Source of the DNA: Prauserella muralis
GTDB taxonomy: Bacteria; Actinomycetota; Actinomycetes; Mycobacteriales; Pseudonocardiaceae
DNA: 64,000 bases
Direction of reading: 5' to 3'
Assembly: GCF_003202285.1 (NCBI RefSeq)
Contig: NZ_MASW01000001.1
Coordinates: 868,001 to 932,000, forward strand
Part shown: positions 43,897 to 52,341 of the stretch, piece after piece
How the letters are laid out: every line of letters starts with the position of its first letter
Numbering within the stretch: the first letter of the stretch is position 1
Made by a program: the position numbers and the translations under genes
Notes under the pieces: generated by a model
Database searches by the model: none
What the model saw: the letters and a program-made list of their open reading frames with translations, nothing else
Told to the model about the DNA's origin: nothing

Positions 43897-44718
43897 TCAC
43901 GGCCGGGCCGCGCGGGTCGCGGTGAGGCCCCACGTGGCATACGGCACGGTGACCATGCCGCCCAGCTCGTCGACCGCCGCGCCTGCGGCAGCCAGCACCT
44001 CCGCCACACTGTCCGGCGGCAGGCTGGTGATACCCCCCGAGGTCGGTATCAGGTCCAGCAACTCGTCGCGGCTGTACGTGCGCTCCCAGTCGTAGCGCCA
44101 CAGCACGGGCTCGTCGAACCCGCCCACCTCGCGGATTCCGTCCGCGGCCTTGGCGTACAGCCCTTGGTAAGCGTCCAGGATCGACGCCCCGGACGAGCCG
44201 CTGAATCCCAGCGGCGAGTCAGGCGCCATCCGCCGGTATGCCGCGGCAAGGGCCTCCGCCACGGCTGGTGGAAGCTGGTACACGTGTCCGAACGGCGCCA
44301 GCACGCCTCCAGGCCGCAGGACCCGCGCCGCCTTGGCTGCACCCGCGACCGGGTCGACCCAGTGCCAGGCCGTACCGGAAACGACAGCGTCGAAGGTGCG
44401 CCCTGCCGGCTCCCACGCCTCGAAGGTCGCGACCTCGACCTCGAATCCGGCACGCCGTGCGACATCGGCCATCCGCTGATCGGGCTCGACACCGAGCACC
44501 GTGCGGCCCGCGGCCCGGAACTGACGGGCCTCGATACCGGTCCCGCAGCCGACGTCGAGGAAGTGCGGGCCCGGGCTGGCGGCCGCGATCCGCTCGATCA
44601 TCGCCTCCGGATATGCCGCCCTGGTGCGGTCGTACCGCTCGGGGTCGATCCCGAACGACTCGGCCAGCTGCCGGTGCCGGTGCGGTTCCGGCGCGGGTGA
44701 GGGCGATATAGTGGGCAT
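43897..44718 (-). CDS. SAM-dependent methyltransferase
   Basis: A 273-residue class I methyltransferase. Motif I is FLDVGCGTGIEARQF, followed by VLGVEPDQRMADVARR (motif II) and DAVVSGTAWHWVDPVAG, then LRPGGVLAPFGH. This resembles UbiE/Methyltransf_11 enzymes acting on small molecules. The ATG lies within the first of two palindromic operators, and a TACAGT -10 lies six bases upstream, so the divergent TetR protein very likely represses it. It ends about 125 bp from the dnaB stop, convergent. Confidence 0.85.
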   Translation of the reverse strand: MPTISPSPAPEPHRHRQLAESFGIDPERYDRTRAAYPEAMIERIAAASPGPHFLDVGCGTGIEARQFRAAGRTVLGVEPDQRMADVARRAGFEVEVATFEAWEPAGRTFDAVVSGTAWHWVDPVAGAAKAARVLRPGGVLAPFGHVYQLPPAVAEALAAAYRRMAPDSPLGFSGSSGASILDAYQGLYAKAADGIREVGGFDEPVLWRYDWERTYSRDELLDLIPTSGGITSLPPDSVAEVLAAAGAAVDELGGMVTVPYATWGLTATRAARP

Positions 44719-44746
44719 GCGCCCACTGTAGTGGGCACGTGCCCAC
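44710..44746. promoter_or_regulatory. Tandem palindromic TetR operators
   Basis: O1 AGTGGGC-ATGC-GCCCACT (44710-44727) and O2 GTGGGCAC-GTGCCCAC (44731-44746) are centred 20 bp apart between the divergent methyltransferase and tetR genes. They cover the -10 and start codon of the methyltransferase gene. Confidence 0.7.
44725..44730 (-). promoter_or_regulatory. -10 element of methyltransferase gene
   Basis: TACAGT on the minus strand, six bases before the ATG at 44718 and between the two operator palindromes. Confidence 0.5.
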
Positions 44747-44789
44747 CCGCGGCAAGGTCGTTCGCTGTCAGCGAGAGAAGGGAGGTGCG

Positions 44790-45377
44790 GTGCCGACTGG
44801 CCTGGCGCTACGTGACCCGCGCAAGCAGCTCTTCGACGCTGCCGAGCGAATCCTTGTCCGGGACGGGGCCAACAGCCTGACCAGCCGGGCGGTCGCCACC
44901 GAGGCGGGCGTCGCCAAAGGGGTCCTGCACAGGCACTTCGCTGACTTCGACGCCTTCCTCACCGAACTGGTGCTCGACCGCATCGGGCGGATCACGGTTC
45001 GCGCCACGTCACTCCGGGACGCCGCCGGGACAGCTACCGTCGCCGACAACCTGACCGGGGCTCTGCTGGCCAGCTTCGAGCCGGCCACGGTGGCGATCGT
45101 GGTGCTGGTCATCGCCAGAGACGAGCTGCGCAGGCGGCTGCGGGCGGCTGGCGCGGCCCGATTCCCGCTGGTCGGCGAGAACACGGCCATGGTCGCCGAC
45201 TACTTGGCCGCCGAGCGCGACCGTGGCCGCATCGCAGCCGAAGCCGACATCGACACGCTCGCGCCCACCTTGATCGGTGCCGCCCATCTGCTGTTCACCG
45301 AGCGGAAGGACAGTCCACCGGAGGCCGAGGCGGTGCGCAAGGTCGTGACCACGGTGCTGGCCGGCGCCATGCCGTGA
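44790..45377 (+). CDS. TetR-family transcriptional regulator
   Basis: A 195-residue regulator. The HTH is at residues about 10-55 with ILVRDGANSLTSRAVATEAGVAKGVLHRHFAD. The C-terminal helical domain is Ala/Val/Leu-rich. GTG at 44790 follows GGGAGGTGCG. It is divergent from the methyltransferase gene with two palindromes between, and is the likely repressor of it and of itself. Its TGA (45375-45377) directly abuts the complementary stop of the convergent next gene. Confidence 0.88.
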   Translation: MPTGLALRDPRKQLFDAAERILVRDGANSLTSRAVATEAGVAKGVLHRHFADFDAFLTELVLDRIGRITVRATSLRDAAGTATVADNLTGALLASFEPATVAIVVLVIARDELRRRLRAAGAARFPLVGENTAMVADYLAAERDRGRIAAEADIDTLAPTLIGAAHLLFTERKDSPPEAEAVRKVVTTVLAGAMP

Positions 45378-46022
45378 TCACGCTCTACTCGCCAGCAGGT
45401 ACGCCTGCGGCACCTTCTCCGACTCCTCCGGCTCGCGCACCAGCCGGGCTCGCACCGAGAAGCCCGCGGCCTCCAGCGCATCGGCGACACGCTCCGGCCG
45501 CAGCCGCTGGAAGTCCAGGGACACGGCGTGGCCGAAGGGCTGTTCCACCCGCAGTGGCGCGTCGCCGACCTGGAACGCCACCAGCAGCTGCCCTCCCGGC
45601 GCGAGCACCCGGCGGAACTCCGCGAACACCGACGGCAGCCCGCCGGGTGGCGAGTGGATGAGCGAGTACCACGCCACCAGGCCCGTCAGCGTGCCGTCGG
45701 CGATGTCGAGGGCCGTCATCGACCCCTCGTCGAAGCGCAGTCCCGGGTACTCGCGGCGGGCGATCGCCACCATCGCCGGTGAGAGGTCGACGCCGAACGC
45801 GGCCAACCCGAGCTCGTGCAGATGCGCCGTGATCCGGCCAGGCCCGCAGCCGACCTCGGCCACCGGCCCGGAGCCTGCCGCGCGCACCCGCTCGGCGAAC
45901 GCGGCCAGCATCGCGCGGCCGAGCACCTCGCCGTCCAGCTCGGTGCGAACCATCTCGGTGTAGTCAGCGGCGACGGCGTCGTAGAACGTGCGGGTCTCGC
46001 GCAACGACGGGGACTCGGTCAT
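45378..46022 (-). CDS. SAM-dependent methyltransferase
   Basis: A 214-residue class I methyltransferase: TRTFYDAVAADYTEMVRTEL at the start, motif I VAEVGCGPGRITAHL, GVDLSPAMVAIARREYP, DGTLTGLVAWYSLIHSPP and LAPGGQLLVAFQVGD. It resembles small-molecule methyltransferases of the Methyltransf_25 group. ATG at 46022 lies seven bases after TACTGT. Stop codons of this gene and the convergent TetR gene abut, forming TGATCA. Confidence 0.87.
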   Translation of the reverse strand: MTESPSLRETRTFYDAVAADYTEMVRTELDGEVLGRAMLAAFAERVRAAGSGPVAEVGCGPGRITAHLHELGLAAFGVDLSPAMVAIARREYPGLRFDEGSMTALDIADGTLTGLVAWYSLIHSPPGGLPSVFAEFRRVLAPGGQLLVAFQVGDAPLRVEQPFGHAVSLDFQRLRPERVADALEAAGFSVRARLVREPEESEKVPQAYLLASRA

Positions 46023-46029
46023 GATCACG

Positions 46030-46035
46030 ACAGTA
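46030..46035 (-). promoter_or_regulatory. -10 element of methyltransferase gene
   Basis: TACTGT on the minus strand, seven bases before the ATG at 46022. Confidence 0.5.
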
Positions 46036-46053
46036 GCCCGCTGCGGCGACCGG

Positions 46054-46422
46054 TCAGCGAATGACGAGCCCAGCCGCGCGCAGTTCCTCCTCGAGGCGCA
46101 GCCGTTCGATCTCGCGGTCCACGCCCGCGACCGCGCCGAGCCGCTGCTCCACCCCGACCGCCCGGCACGCCTGCGCGAGCAGCGCGTCGTAGGCCTCACA
46201 GGTCGCGCGGCGCCGCACGACGGGTGCGTCCGGCGCCAGCGTCGTGAGTGAGCGATGGACCCGGCGCAGATCGGCGGCGATGCGCTCCACCGGCGCACCA
46301 GGGGGCGCCGGTGGGCGGCGACGTGCCAGCGCACGCCCGAGCTTCGGCAGGGCCAGCACCAGCCCCGCCACCAGCGTCGGCGTGACGACGACTCCCAGGT
46401 AGATCAGGACGTTCCCGACCAT
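46054..46422 (-). CDS. Small single-pass membrane protein
   Basis: A 122-residue protein. One hydrophobic helix at residues 5-26 (LIYLGVVVTPTLVAGLVLAL) is followed by a basic Pro-rich stretch and a cytoplasmic helical part with RIAADLRRVHRSLTTL and EIERLRLEEELRAAGL. This looks like a small actinobacterial membrane anchor; I do not know its function. ATG at 46422 is preceded by TACGAT five bases upstream. Confidence 0.7.
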   Translation of the reverse strand: MVGNVLIYLGVVVTPTLVAGLVLALPKLGRALARRRPPAPPGAPVERIAADLRRVHRSLTTLAPDAPVVRRRATCEAYDALLAQACRAVGVEQRLGAVAGVDREIERLRLEEELRAAGLVIR

Positions 46423-46427
46423 GCCTC

Positions 46428-46433
46428 ATCGTA
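46428..46433 (-). promoter_or_regulatory. -10 element of small membrane protein gene
   Basis: TACGAT on the minus strand, five bases before the ATG at 46422. Confidence 0.4.
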
Positions 46434-46488
46434 AGCCCGTCGCGGGGCGGCGACGGAACGAATATCGCGCGGACGGCGGTTGTTCCGT

Positions 46489-46510
46489 ATACTTGTAGTT
46501 GAACATTCAA
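46489..46510 (+). promoter_or_regulatory. Dioxygenase promoter with TTGAA-CA-TTCAA operator
   Basis: TATACT (46489-46494) is a good -10. Just after it TTGAA-CA-TTCAA (46499-46510) is a perfect inverted repeat at the expected transcription start, a likely repressor site. The cognate regulator is not adjacent. Confidence 0.5.
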
Positions 46511-46526
46511 TCTTGGAGCCGTGCTG

Positions 46527-47309
46527 ATGACCACTGTCGCAGAACGCATGCCCGTGCTGTACCTGAGCCACGGGGCGCCGCCGCTGGCCGACGACGCGAC
46601 CTGGACCCGCCAGCTCGCCGAATGGTCGGAGCGGCTGCCACGGCCGACGGCGATCCTCATCGTGTCCGCGCACTGGGAGGAAGCGCCGCTCACGCTCGGC
46701 GCCACCACCACGGTGCCGCTGGTCTACGACTTCTGGGGCTTCCCGGAGCGCTACTACCGCGTGACCTATCCCGCGCCCGGCGCACCCGAGCTTGCCGCCT
46801 CGGTCCGCACGCTGCTGCACAGCACCCGGACACCGGTGCACGACGCTCCCGAACGGGGCCTCGACCACGGCGCCTACGTGCCGCTCGCCGAGATGTTCCC
46901 GGCCGCCGACGTGCCGGTCCTGCAGGTGTCGATGCCGTCTCTGGACCCCGGGGAGCTCTACGACCTCGGCCGCAAGCTCGCTCCGCTGCGCGACGAGGGC
47001 GTGCTCATCGTGGGCAGCGGTTTCTTCACCCACAACCTGAGCGCGATGCGTGCCGTCGACGGTGTCGATGGCGCTCCACCCACCTGGTCGGCCGAGTTCG
47101 ACGAGTGGGGTGCGAGGGCACTGGATTCCGGCGACCTCGACGCGGTGCTCGACTTCCAGCGCAAGGCGCCGGCCGCCCAGCTCGCGCACCCGCGAACGGA
47201 GCACTTCGCACCGTTGTTCGTCTCACTCGGCGCCGGGGACGCCGCGCCGCGCACGGTGATCGACGGCTACTGGTACGGGCTGGCCAAGCGGTCCGTGCAG
47301 CTGGGCTGA
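46527..47309 (+). CDS. LigB-type extradiol ring-cleavage dioxygenase (DODA-like)
   Basis: A 260-residue protein resembling 4,5-DOPA extradiol dioxygenase (YgiD). Metal-ligand motifs are LSHGAPPLAD, VSAHWEE, LDHGAYVPL and GSGFFTHNL. The DFWGFPERYYRVTYPAPG segment is typical. Such enzymes open catechol rings, but the substrate is not defined here. ATG at 46527 is about 8 bases after GGAG; a GTG two codons earlier is too close to that site. Confidence 0.88.
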   Translation: MTTVAERMPVLYLSHGAPPLADDATWTRQLAEWSERLPRPTAILIVSAHWEEAPLTLGATTTVPLVYDFWGFPERYYRVTYPAPGAPELAASVRTLLHSTRTPVHDAPERGLDHGAYVPLAEMFPAADVPVLQVSMPSLDPGELYDLGRKLAPLRDEGVLIVGSGFFTHNLSAMRAVDGVDGAPPTWSAEFDEWGARALDSGDLDAVLDFQRKAPAAQLAHPRTEHFAPLFVSLGAGDAAPRTVIDGYWYGLAKRSVQLG

Positions 47310-47327
47310 CCAGCCGGACATGACGAA

Positions 47328-47364
47328 GCCGGGCCCGGAGGATTCGTGGTCCTCCGGGCCCGGC
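47328..47364. terminator. Bidirectional terminator
   Basis: GCCGGGCCCGGAGGA (47328-47342) is perfectly complementary to TCCTCCGGGCCCGGC (47350-47364), 15 bp with a 7-nt loop, between two convergent genes. Confidence 0.85.
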
Positions 47365-47409
47365 CCGTGTGGTGTCAGCGCCTCGTCAGTTCAGCGAACC
47401 GTCGAGTGC

Positions 47410-50400
47410 TCAGATGCCCAGCGACTTCCCGTTGACGTTGAAGCCGTCGAGGACGCCCTGGAAGGCGCCGACCGAACCGCTGTCCAGCTGGGCCAGCGCG
47501 GGCAGGTCAGCCTGCGGCGCGAGCGAGCCGGCGTCCAGCGCGGGCAGCATCGTGGTGGGCAGCTCCGAGGTGGGCAGCTCCGGCAGCTGCGGCGAGCCCA
47601 GCTCCGGCAGGCCCGGCAGCTCGGGCAGACCGGCCTCGGGGAGGTCGGCACGCTCGCCCGCACCCGGCAGCGTCGTCGTCAGCTCGGTGGGCAGGACCTG
47701 CACCGGCAGCGTGTTCAGCTGCGGCAGACCGGCATCACCGACGGGCAGACCGCTGACCTCCGGCAGGCCGCCACCCAGGCCGGGCAGCGCACCGGCGGCG
47801 AGCGGCAGAGCACCGGCCGCGGGCAGGCCCCCGGCCACCGGCAGGCCACCCAGCTCGGGCAGACCGGCACCGCCCACGGGCAGGCCGCCCAGTTCGGGCA
47901 GGCCGTCGGCCCCGGGCAGGCCAGGCACCGACCGCGACAGCGCGGGCAGGCCCGTGGCGGGCAGCTCGGCGCCGGTGATCGGGATGTTGATCATCGGCTC
48001 GTCGCCGGCCACCGAGATGTCGGTCAGGTTGGTGGTGGTCGTCGACACGACACCGGCCAGGCTCAGCGGGATGTCGTAGATCTGCACCAGCGCACCGAGC
48101 GGCAGCTGGTGGTTCAGCCCGGACAGAGCCTCCTGCGCCCCGGCCGTGGTGGTCTCGCCACCGACGGTTCCGGTGGTGGTGTTGTCGGCGACCGCGTGCG
48201 CCACGCCGCCGACCGAGCCCGCCACGCCGAAGACCTGGGCGACAGCCGCGACCGGCACGTCGAAGATGTCGCCGGACAGCGCGCCGCCGACACCCGAGGT
48301 GGTGATGTCCCCACCCGAGGCCACGTCGGTGCTGTTCTCGCCGGTGCCCGTGGCCACCGCGGTCAGGCTGGCCGCGGAGCCGAAGACCTCGGCCACCGGC
48401 AGCGCCTGGGCGCTGAGCACGTTGCCTGCGATGGAGCCGCCGTCGCCGTTGGTGGTGGTGTCGCCACCGGCCTCCGACACGACGTCGTTGGCGGCCTCGC
48501 CGGAGACGACGCCGACCCAGCTCGCACCGAGGCCGAACACGCCGGCCGCGGCACCCACCGGAGCCTGGACGACGTTGCCTGCGACCGAGCCGCCCTCACC
48601 CGTGGTGCTGGCGTCGCCGCCCGCGAGCGAGTCGGTCAGGTTGTCGCTGGTGCCACCGGCGTTGCCGATCCAGCTGGCGCCGATGCCGTGCAGCTGCACC
48701 GGCAGCGACACCGGGACGAAGCCGATGTTGCCCGCGCCGGTGCCCTTCTCGCCGTTGGCGTGGACGTCGTCACCGGCCTGGGAGATGGTGTCGGCCGTGG
48801 CCTCACCGAAGCCGTTGCCGATCCACGTGCCGCCGATGCCGAACGCCTGCGCGGGCAGCGACACCGGGGTGGAGATGAGGTTGGCGGCGAGGAAGCCGTT
48901 GTCGTCCTCGGTGTTGCCGCCGCCACCGCCCTTGACGACCTTGGTCTCCTCGGCGGTGCCGATGCCCTGGCCGATCCAGCTGCCACCGACACCGAACACC
49001 TCGACCGGCGCGGCGATCGGCACCTGCACGAGGTTGCCGGAGCCGCCCGAGTCGTTGCCCCGGGTGCCGTTGTAGCCGCCCGCGTCGACGACCTTCTCCT
49101 CGGTCGCGTGGCCGGAGGCGTTGCCGATCCAGCTGCCGCCGATGCCGAAGGCCTCGACGGTGGAGGCGACCTGGCCGGTCACCGTGTTGGCGGAGACGAC
49201 CGAGCCGTCGCCGTTGCTGTAGGTGCCGTCGCCCGCGGCCGCGCTGGTGGTGTTGTCGTGGCCCTTGGCGTGCGCGTTGCCGATCCAGGTGCCGCCGACG
49301 CCGAACACCTCGACCGGAAGCGCCACGGGCAGGTCGGCGATGTTGCCGGACCCGGCCGCGTCCTGGCCGGTCGTGCTGGAGAACCCACCCGCCGTCATCT
49401 CGGCCTCGGACGCGGTGTCCTCGGTGAGCGAGTTGCCGATCCACGCGGCGGCGGTGCCGGTGACCGAGGCGAGCAGCGCGCCCTGCGGCTGCGCGATGTT
49501 GCCGGACAGGAACGAGTTGTCCCCGTCGGTCTGGATGTAGCTCGGGATGTCGTTGAGGCCGGGGGTGGTGTCCCCGGCGTTGGCCTCGACCTCGGAGGAG
49601 CCGGTCGCGTCGGCGTCGCCGCCCCAGGACACAGCGTCGTTGGCGACCCGCACCGGCAGCCCGATCGGGGCGCCGACGACGTTGCCCGCACCGGCGCCGC
49701 TGTCGCCGTGGGTGACGATGTAGCCGCCCGAGTCGGCCTCGCTCTCGGCGTCGAAGTCGGTCTCGGCGTGCCCGAGGAACCAGCCGAGCGCGTTGCCCGA
49801 CAGCTGCACGGGGGAGGCGAACTGCGGCGAAACGACGTTGCCCGCGAGCCCGCCGTTGGTGCCGTCGGTCTCGATGTCGCCCGTGGTCGCCGCGCTCTGC
49901 GAGGCGCTGCCCGAGGACTTGCCGCTGCCGCCGAGGCCACCCGCGTTACCCGAGATCTGCACGGGCAGGGCCCAGTTGAGGGCCACGACATTGCCCGCGA
50001 GGCCGCCCCCGGCCCCGCTCGTGCTCACGTCGGAGTTGTGCGCGTAGGTCTGCTCGGCGTCCGAGGACACCTCGGCGTCGCCGAGGACGCCCACCGCGTT
50101 GCCGGTGATCTGGATCGGCAGCGCGACGTTGCCGACGATCTTGTTGCCCATGAACGGGTCGTCGGTCGGCTCCACCGAGGGCGCGGTGGGCGCCTGCTGG
50201 GCAGCGGTGCGCTGTGCCGGCGCGCCCTTCGCGGCGAGGCCGTTGACCTTCGAGGCGGCCTGCCCGGCCGTGGTGACGGCCTTCTGCACCGGAGCGGTGA
50301 CGGGGGCAGCGGCCTTCGCGGCAGGCGAGGCGGCCTTCTGCACGGGAGCGGCGGCCTTGTTGACCACGTCCGTGACCGGCTTGGTGCTGACCTCGCCCTG

Positions 50401-50604
50401 GTAGCCGGGGAGGTTCACCTGCCCGCCCGGCGTGCCGATCGCGTTGTCCTTGATGTCGATCGGAACGCTGGCGGTCAGGTCCAGTGGCCCGGCCGGGGAG
50501 TCCGGGTCGACCTTCTCGTTGGCAGAAGCGATGCCGGTACCCAGCATCAGCAAACCACCGGTGACCAGCGCGGTCTGAATACCGCGCTTCGCCCAGGTCT
50601 GCAT
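47410..50604 (-). CDS. Giant secreted repeat protein, chaplin-like
   Basis: A 1064-residue protein of unknown function. Signal peptide (residues 1-28, cut after IASA). A linker of Ala/Pro/Lys-rich coil (about 70-145) is followed by 14 repeats of about 52 residues between roughly 150 and 875. Each has a core like AGN-V-x5-LPVEVFGVGGxWIGN followed by a Ser/Thr/Asp/Gly-rich part. The GN-P-V-G-N spacing resembles the chaplin repeat, without its Cys pairs. Residues about 876-1030 are LP-rich (GLPELGGLPV units). No membrane anchor or sortase motif is at the end. It is expressed on its own from a Shine-Dalgarno AAGGAG. Confidence 0.85.
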   Translation of the reverse strand: MQTWAKRGIQTALVTGGLLMLGTGIASANEKVDPDSPAGPLDLTASVPIDIKDNAIGTPGGQVNLPGYQGEVSTKPVTDVVNKAAAPVQKAASPAAKAAAPVTAPVQKAVTTAGQAASKVNGLAAKGAPAQRTAAQQAPTAPSVEPTDDPFMGNKIVGNVALPIQITGNAVGVLGDAEVSSDAEQTYAHNSDVSTSGAGGGLAGNVVALNWALPVQISGNAGGLGGSGKSSGSASQSAATTGDIETDGTNGGLAGNVVSPQFASPVQLSGNALGWFLGHAETDFDAESEADSGGYIVTHGDSGAGAGNVVGAPIGLPVRVANDAVSWGGDADATGSSEVEANAGDTTPGLNDIPSYIQTDGDNSFLSGNIAQPQGALLASVTGTAAAWIGNSLTEDTASEAEMTAGGFSSTTGQDAAGSGNIADLPVALPVEVFGVGGTWIGNAHAKGHDNTTSAAAGDGTYSNGDGSVVSANTVTGQVASTVEAFGIGGSWIGNASGHATEEKVVDAGGYNGTRGNDSGGSGNLVQVPIAAPVEVFGVGGSWIGQGIGTAEETKVVKGGGGGNTEDDNGFLAANLISTPVSLPAQAFGIGGTWIGNGFGEATADTISQAGDDVHANGEKGTGAGNIGFVPVSLPVQLHGIGASWIGNAGGTSDNLTDSLAGGDASTTGEGGSVAGNVVQAPVGAAAGVFGLGASWVGVVSGEAANDVVSEAGGDTTTNGDGGSIAGNVLSAQALPVAEVFGSAASLTAVATGTGENSTDVASGGDITTSGVGGALSGDIFDVPVAAVAQVFGVAGSVGGVAHAVADNTTTGTVGGETTTAGAQEALSGLNHQLPLGALVQIYDIPLSLAGVVSTTTTNLTDISVAGDEPMINIPITGAELPATGLPALSRSVPGLPGADGLPELGGLPVGGAGLPELGGLPVAGGLPAAGALPLAAGALPGLGGGLPEVSGLPVGDAGLPQLNTLPVQVLPTELTTTLPGAGERADLPEAGLPELPGLPELGSPQLPELPTSELPTTMLPALDAGSLAPQADLPALAQLDSGSVGAFQGVLDGFNVNGKSLGI

Positions 50605-50793
50605 AGTGAGGTGTTCTCCTTTTCCTTGGTTCCCTTGCGGGGTCTGTGCGGCGCTCCGTCGGGCGCACGGGGGATGAATGACGGAAGGCGGGACGCGTTG
50701 GCGTGCCGCAGCAGATGCGGGGAACTCAGGTGACGCGCGAGCGGCGCGAGAGAAACGGCCGCAGGAGTCGCGTCAGCTACCCCGCGGCGGAAA

Positions 50794-51723
50794 TCAGTCC
50801 GGCGTCACACCGGGCTGCGCGCCCGGCTGCGTCGGCAGGTGACGAGCACCGAGACGGACAGCGCCGGCCTCGGCCTCGTGGAACGCGGACAGGCTGCCGG
50901 CAGGGACGCCGAACAGCGGGCCGTCGATGTGCGAACCGCCCATCGTGCCGCCCGTGGAGGTGGGCAGCGCAGACGGCTTCGGAGTGGGCAGGCGCAGCGG
51001 GCTCTCCGGTGCGGAGCGGTCGTCGTGCGCTGCCGGATGTGTCGCGCCGGAGGGCGCGGCGGCGCCGGAGCCGTCCGGCTCGCGGTCGGCCGCACGCTGC
51101 TCGAGGGAGCGGTCGGCGGCATCGGACTGCGCGGCGGCGTCGAGCGACAGCGCGGTGTCGGCCGACGGAACCGGTGCGGCGGGCTGCGCCGAGGTGCCGT
51201 CCGTGGCGGCGTTGTCCGGAAGGCCCGGCAGTTGCGGCAGGTCGACGAGGTCGTCGCCTCCCGGCTTGAGGATGTTCCAGAACTCCTTGCCGAGCTCACG
51301 CGGCCGCTCGGGTGCGCGCACGAGGCCGCTCACCGTGTCGAGCGTGTCGTTGACCGGCTTCGCCAGGCGCTCGTCCCAGAAGTGCTGGGCCGAGTCCTTC
51401 AGCATCGCACCGGCCGCCTTGCCGTCGGGCAGCCGGAACGCGTCGCGCCCGAACGGCTTCGCCTCACCGGAGCCGGAACCGGCAGGCTCGTCCTGCCCCG
51501 CGGTGGCCTCGCGGGCCGCGCCGGTCAGGGCATCGCCGACCTCGCTGACCTTCTCGGTGCGCAGCTCCGGCAGGTGAGTGTCCTCTGTGGACGCGGATGC
51601 GGTCGCGGTGGACACCAGCCACGCTGCCGCCGTTGCGGCGACGGCGCCACCGGCGACGGCCAGCGCACGCGACAGCCAACGGCGGGCGCGTCCTGCGCCT
51701 TCGCTGGTCGTCGCTGCCGTCAT
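50794..51723 (-). CDS. Secreted Pro-rich protein with C-terminal QPGVTPD
   Basis: A 309-residue protein. Its N-terminal signal or membrane helix is ALAVAGGAVAATAAAWLVST (about 18-40). A charged region follows with FWDERLAKPVNDTLD and LGKEFWNILKPGGDD, then a disordered Asp/Ser/Pro/Ala stretch. The last seven residues, QPGVTPD, are identical to those of the protein at 53097. ATG at 51723 begins MTAATTSEG; a GTG two codons earlier fits the AGGAGA site equally well. Function unknown. Confidence 0.72.
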   Translation of the reverse strand: MTAATTSEGAGRARRWLSRALAVAGGAVAATAAAWLVSTATASASTEDTHLPELRTEKVSEVGDALTGAAREATAGQDEPAGSGSGEAKPFGRDAFRLPDGKAAGAMLKDSAQHFWDERLAKPVNDTLDTVSGLVRAPERPRELGKEFWNILKPGGDDLVDLPQLPGLPDNAATDGTSAQPAAPVPSADTALSLDAAAQSDAADRSLEQRAADREPDGSGAAAPSGATHPAAHDDRSAPESPLRLPTPKPSALPTSTGGTMGGSHIDGPLFGVPAGSLSAFHEAEAGAVRLGARHLPTQPGAQPGVTPD

Positions 51724-52000
51724 GGCCACGGTTCTCCTGCCGGTGGTCTGTCCTTTGTGGGACGCGATGCGTACGAGACGTGGTCGTGCGGACACACAAC
51801 GCTCGCGTGGTTCTGAGACTGGCAAACCGACGGCGCCGGGCGCACGTTCAACACGACTTGACTGCACGATCGTGTGAAGAACACTCTGTGTGCGCGGTTG
51901 TGACGCCTCGTGGTGATGGCTGGGCGCACCCGGCGGGACCGGTCCGGTGGCCAGGCGGCCGGGACCCGCCGGGTACGCCGCGTCTACGTCAGCGGCCCGC

Positions 52001-52255
52001 TCAGCCGAGGCCGCCCATCGCGCCCTGGGCGATGGAGGGGAACGCGCCAGCCCAGGCCGAGCTCACCAGGCCGGCGGCACCGGCACCGGCGAGGCCGCCG
52101 GACTCGTTCCAGGCGTTGACGTAGTCGGCGCCGGTCGGGTGCGACGGCACCTCCACGGTGTCGATCACGTCGGCGGAGGCGATGCCGCCTCCCAGCCCGA
52201 AGGCGGCGACGGTCATGATCGCGGCGGCGGCGGTACGGGTCAGCAGCTTGCGCAT
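52001..52255 (-). CDS. Small secreted protein, conserved C-terminal domain
   Basis: An 84-residue protein. Signal peptide residues 1-28 (MRKLLTRTAAAAIMTVAAFG, cut around IASA). The mature part is almost all a 49-residue domain VPSHPTGADYVNAWN plus a Gly/Ala-rich hydrophobic tail. This domain is found again in the next gene with only four differences. The sites differ mostly at silent positions, which supports real coding. ATG at 52255 has AAGGAGAG. It has no Cys. Confidence 0.82.
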   Translation of the reverse strand: MRKLLTRTAAAAIMTVAAFGLGGGIASADVIDTVEVPSHPTGADYVNAWNESGGLAGAGAAGLVSSAWAGAFPSIAQGAMGGLG

Positions 52256-52341
52256 GAGAACTCTCCTTGGTTGCTGTCGTTTCGGGTGTGTGCGGATTCG
52301 GTTCGGTTGCCGGGTGGCTCGGTCAGGTGGTGTCGCCGGGC

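Noticed and set aside
47320..50733. 1137-codon plus-strand frame opposite the repeat protein
   Set aside because: Its composition (His, Arg, Asp, Gly, Val repeats) mirrors the antisense of the repeat gene, and it has no signal peptide or domain.
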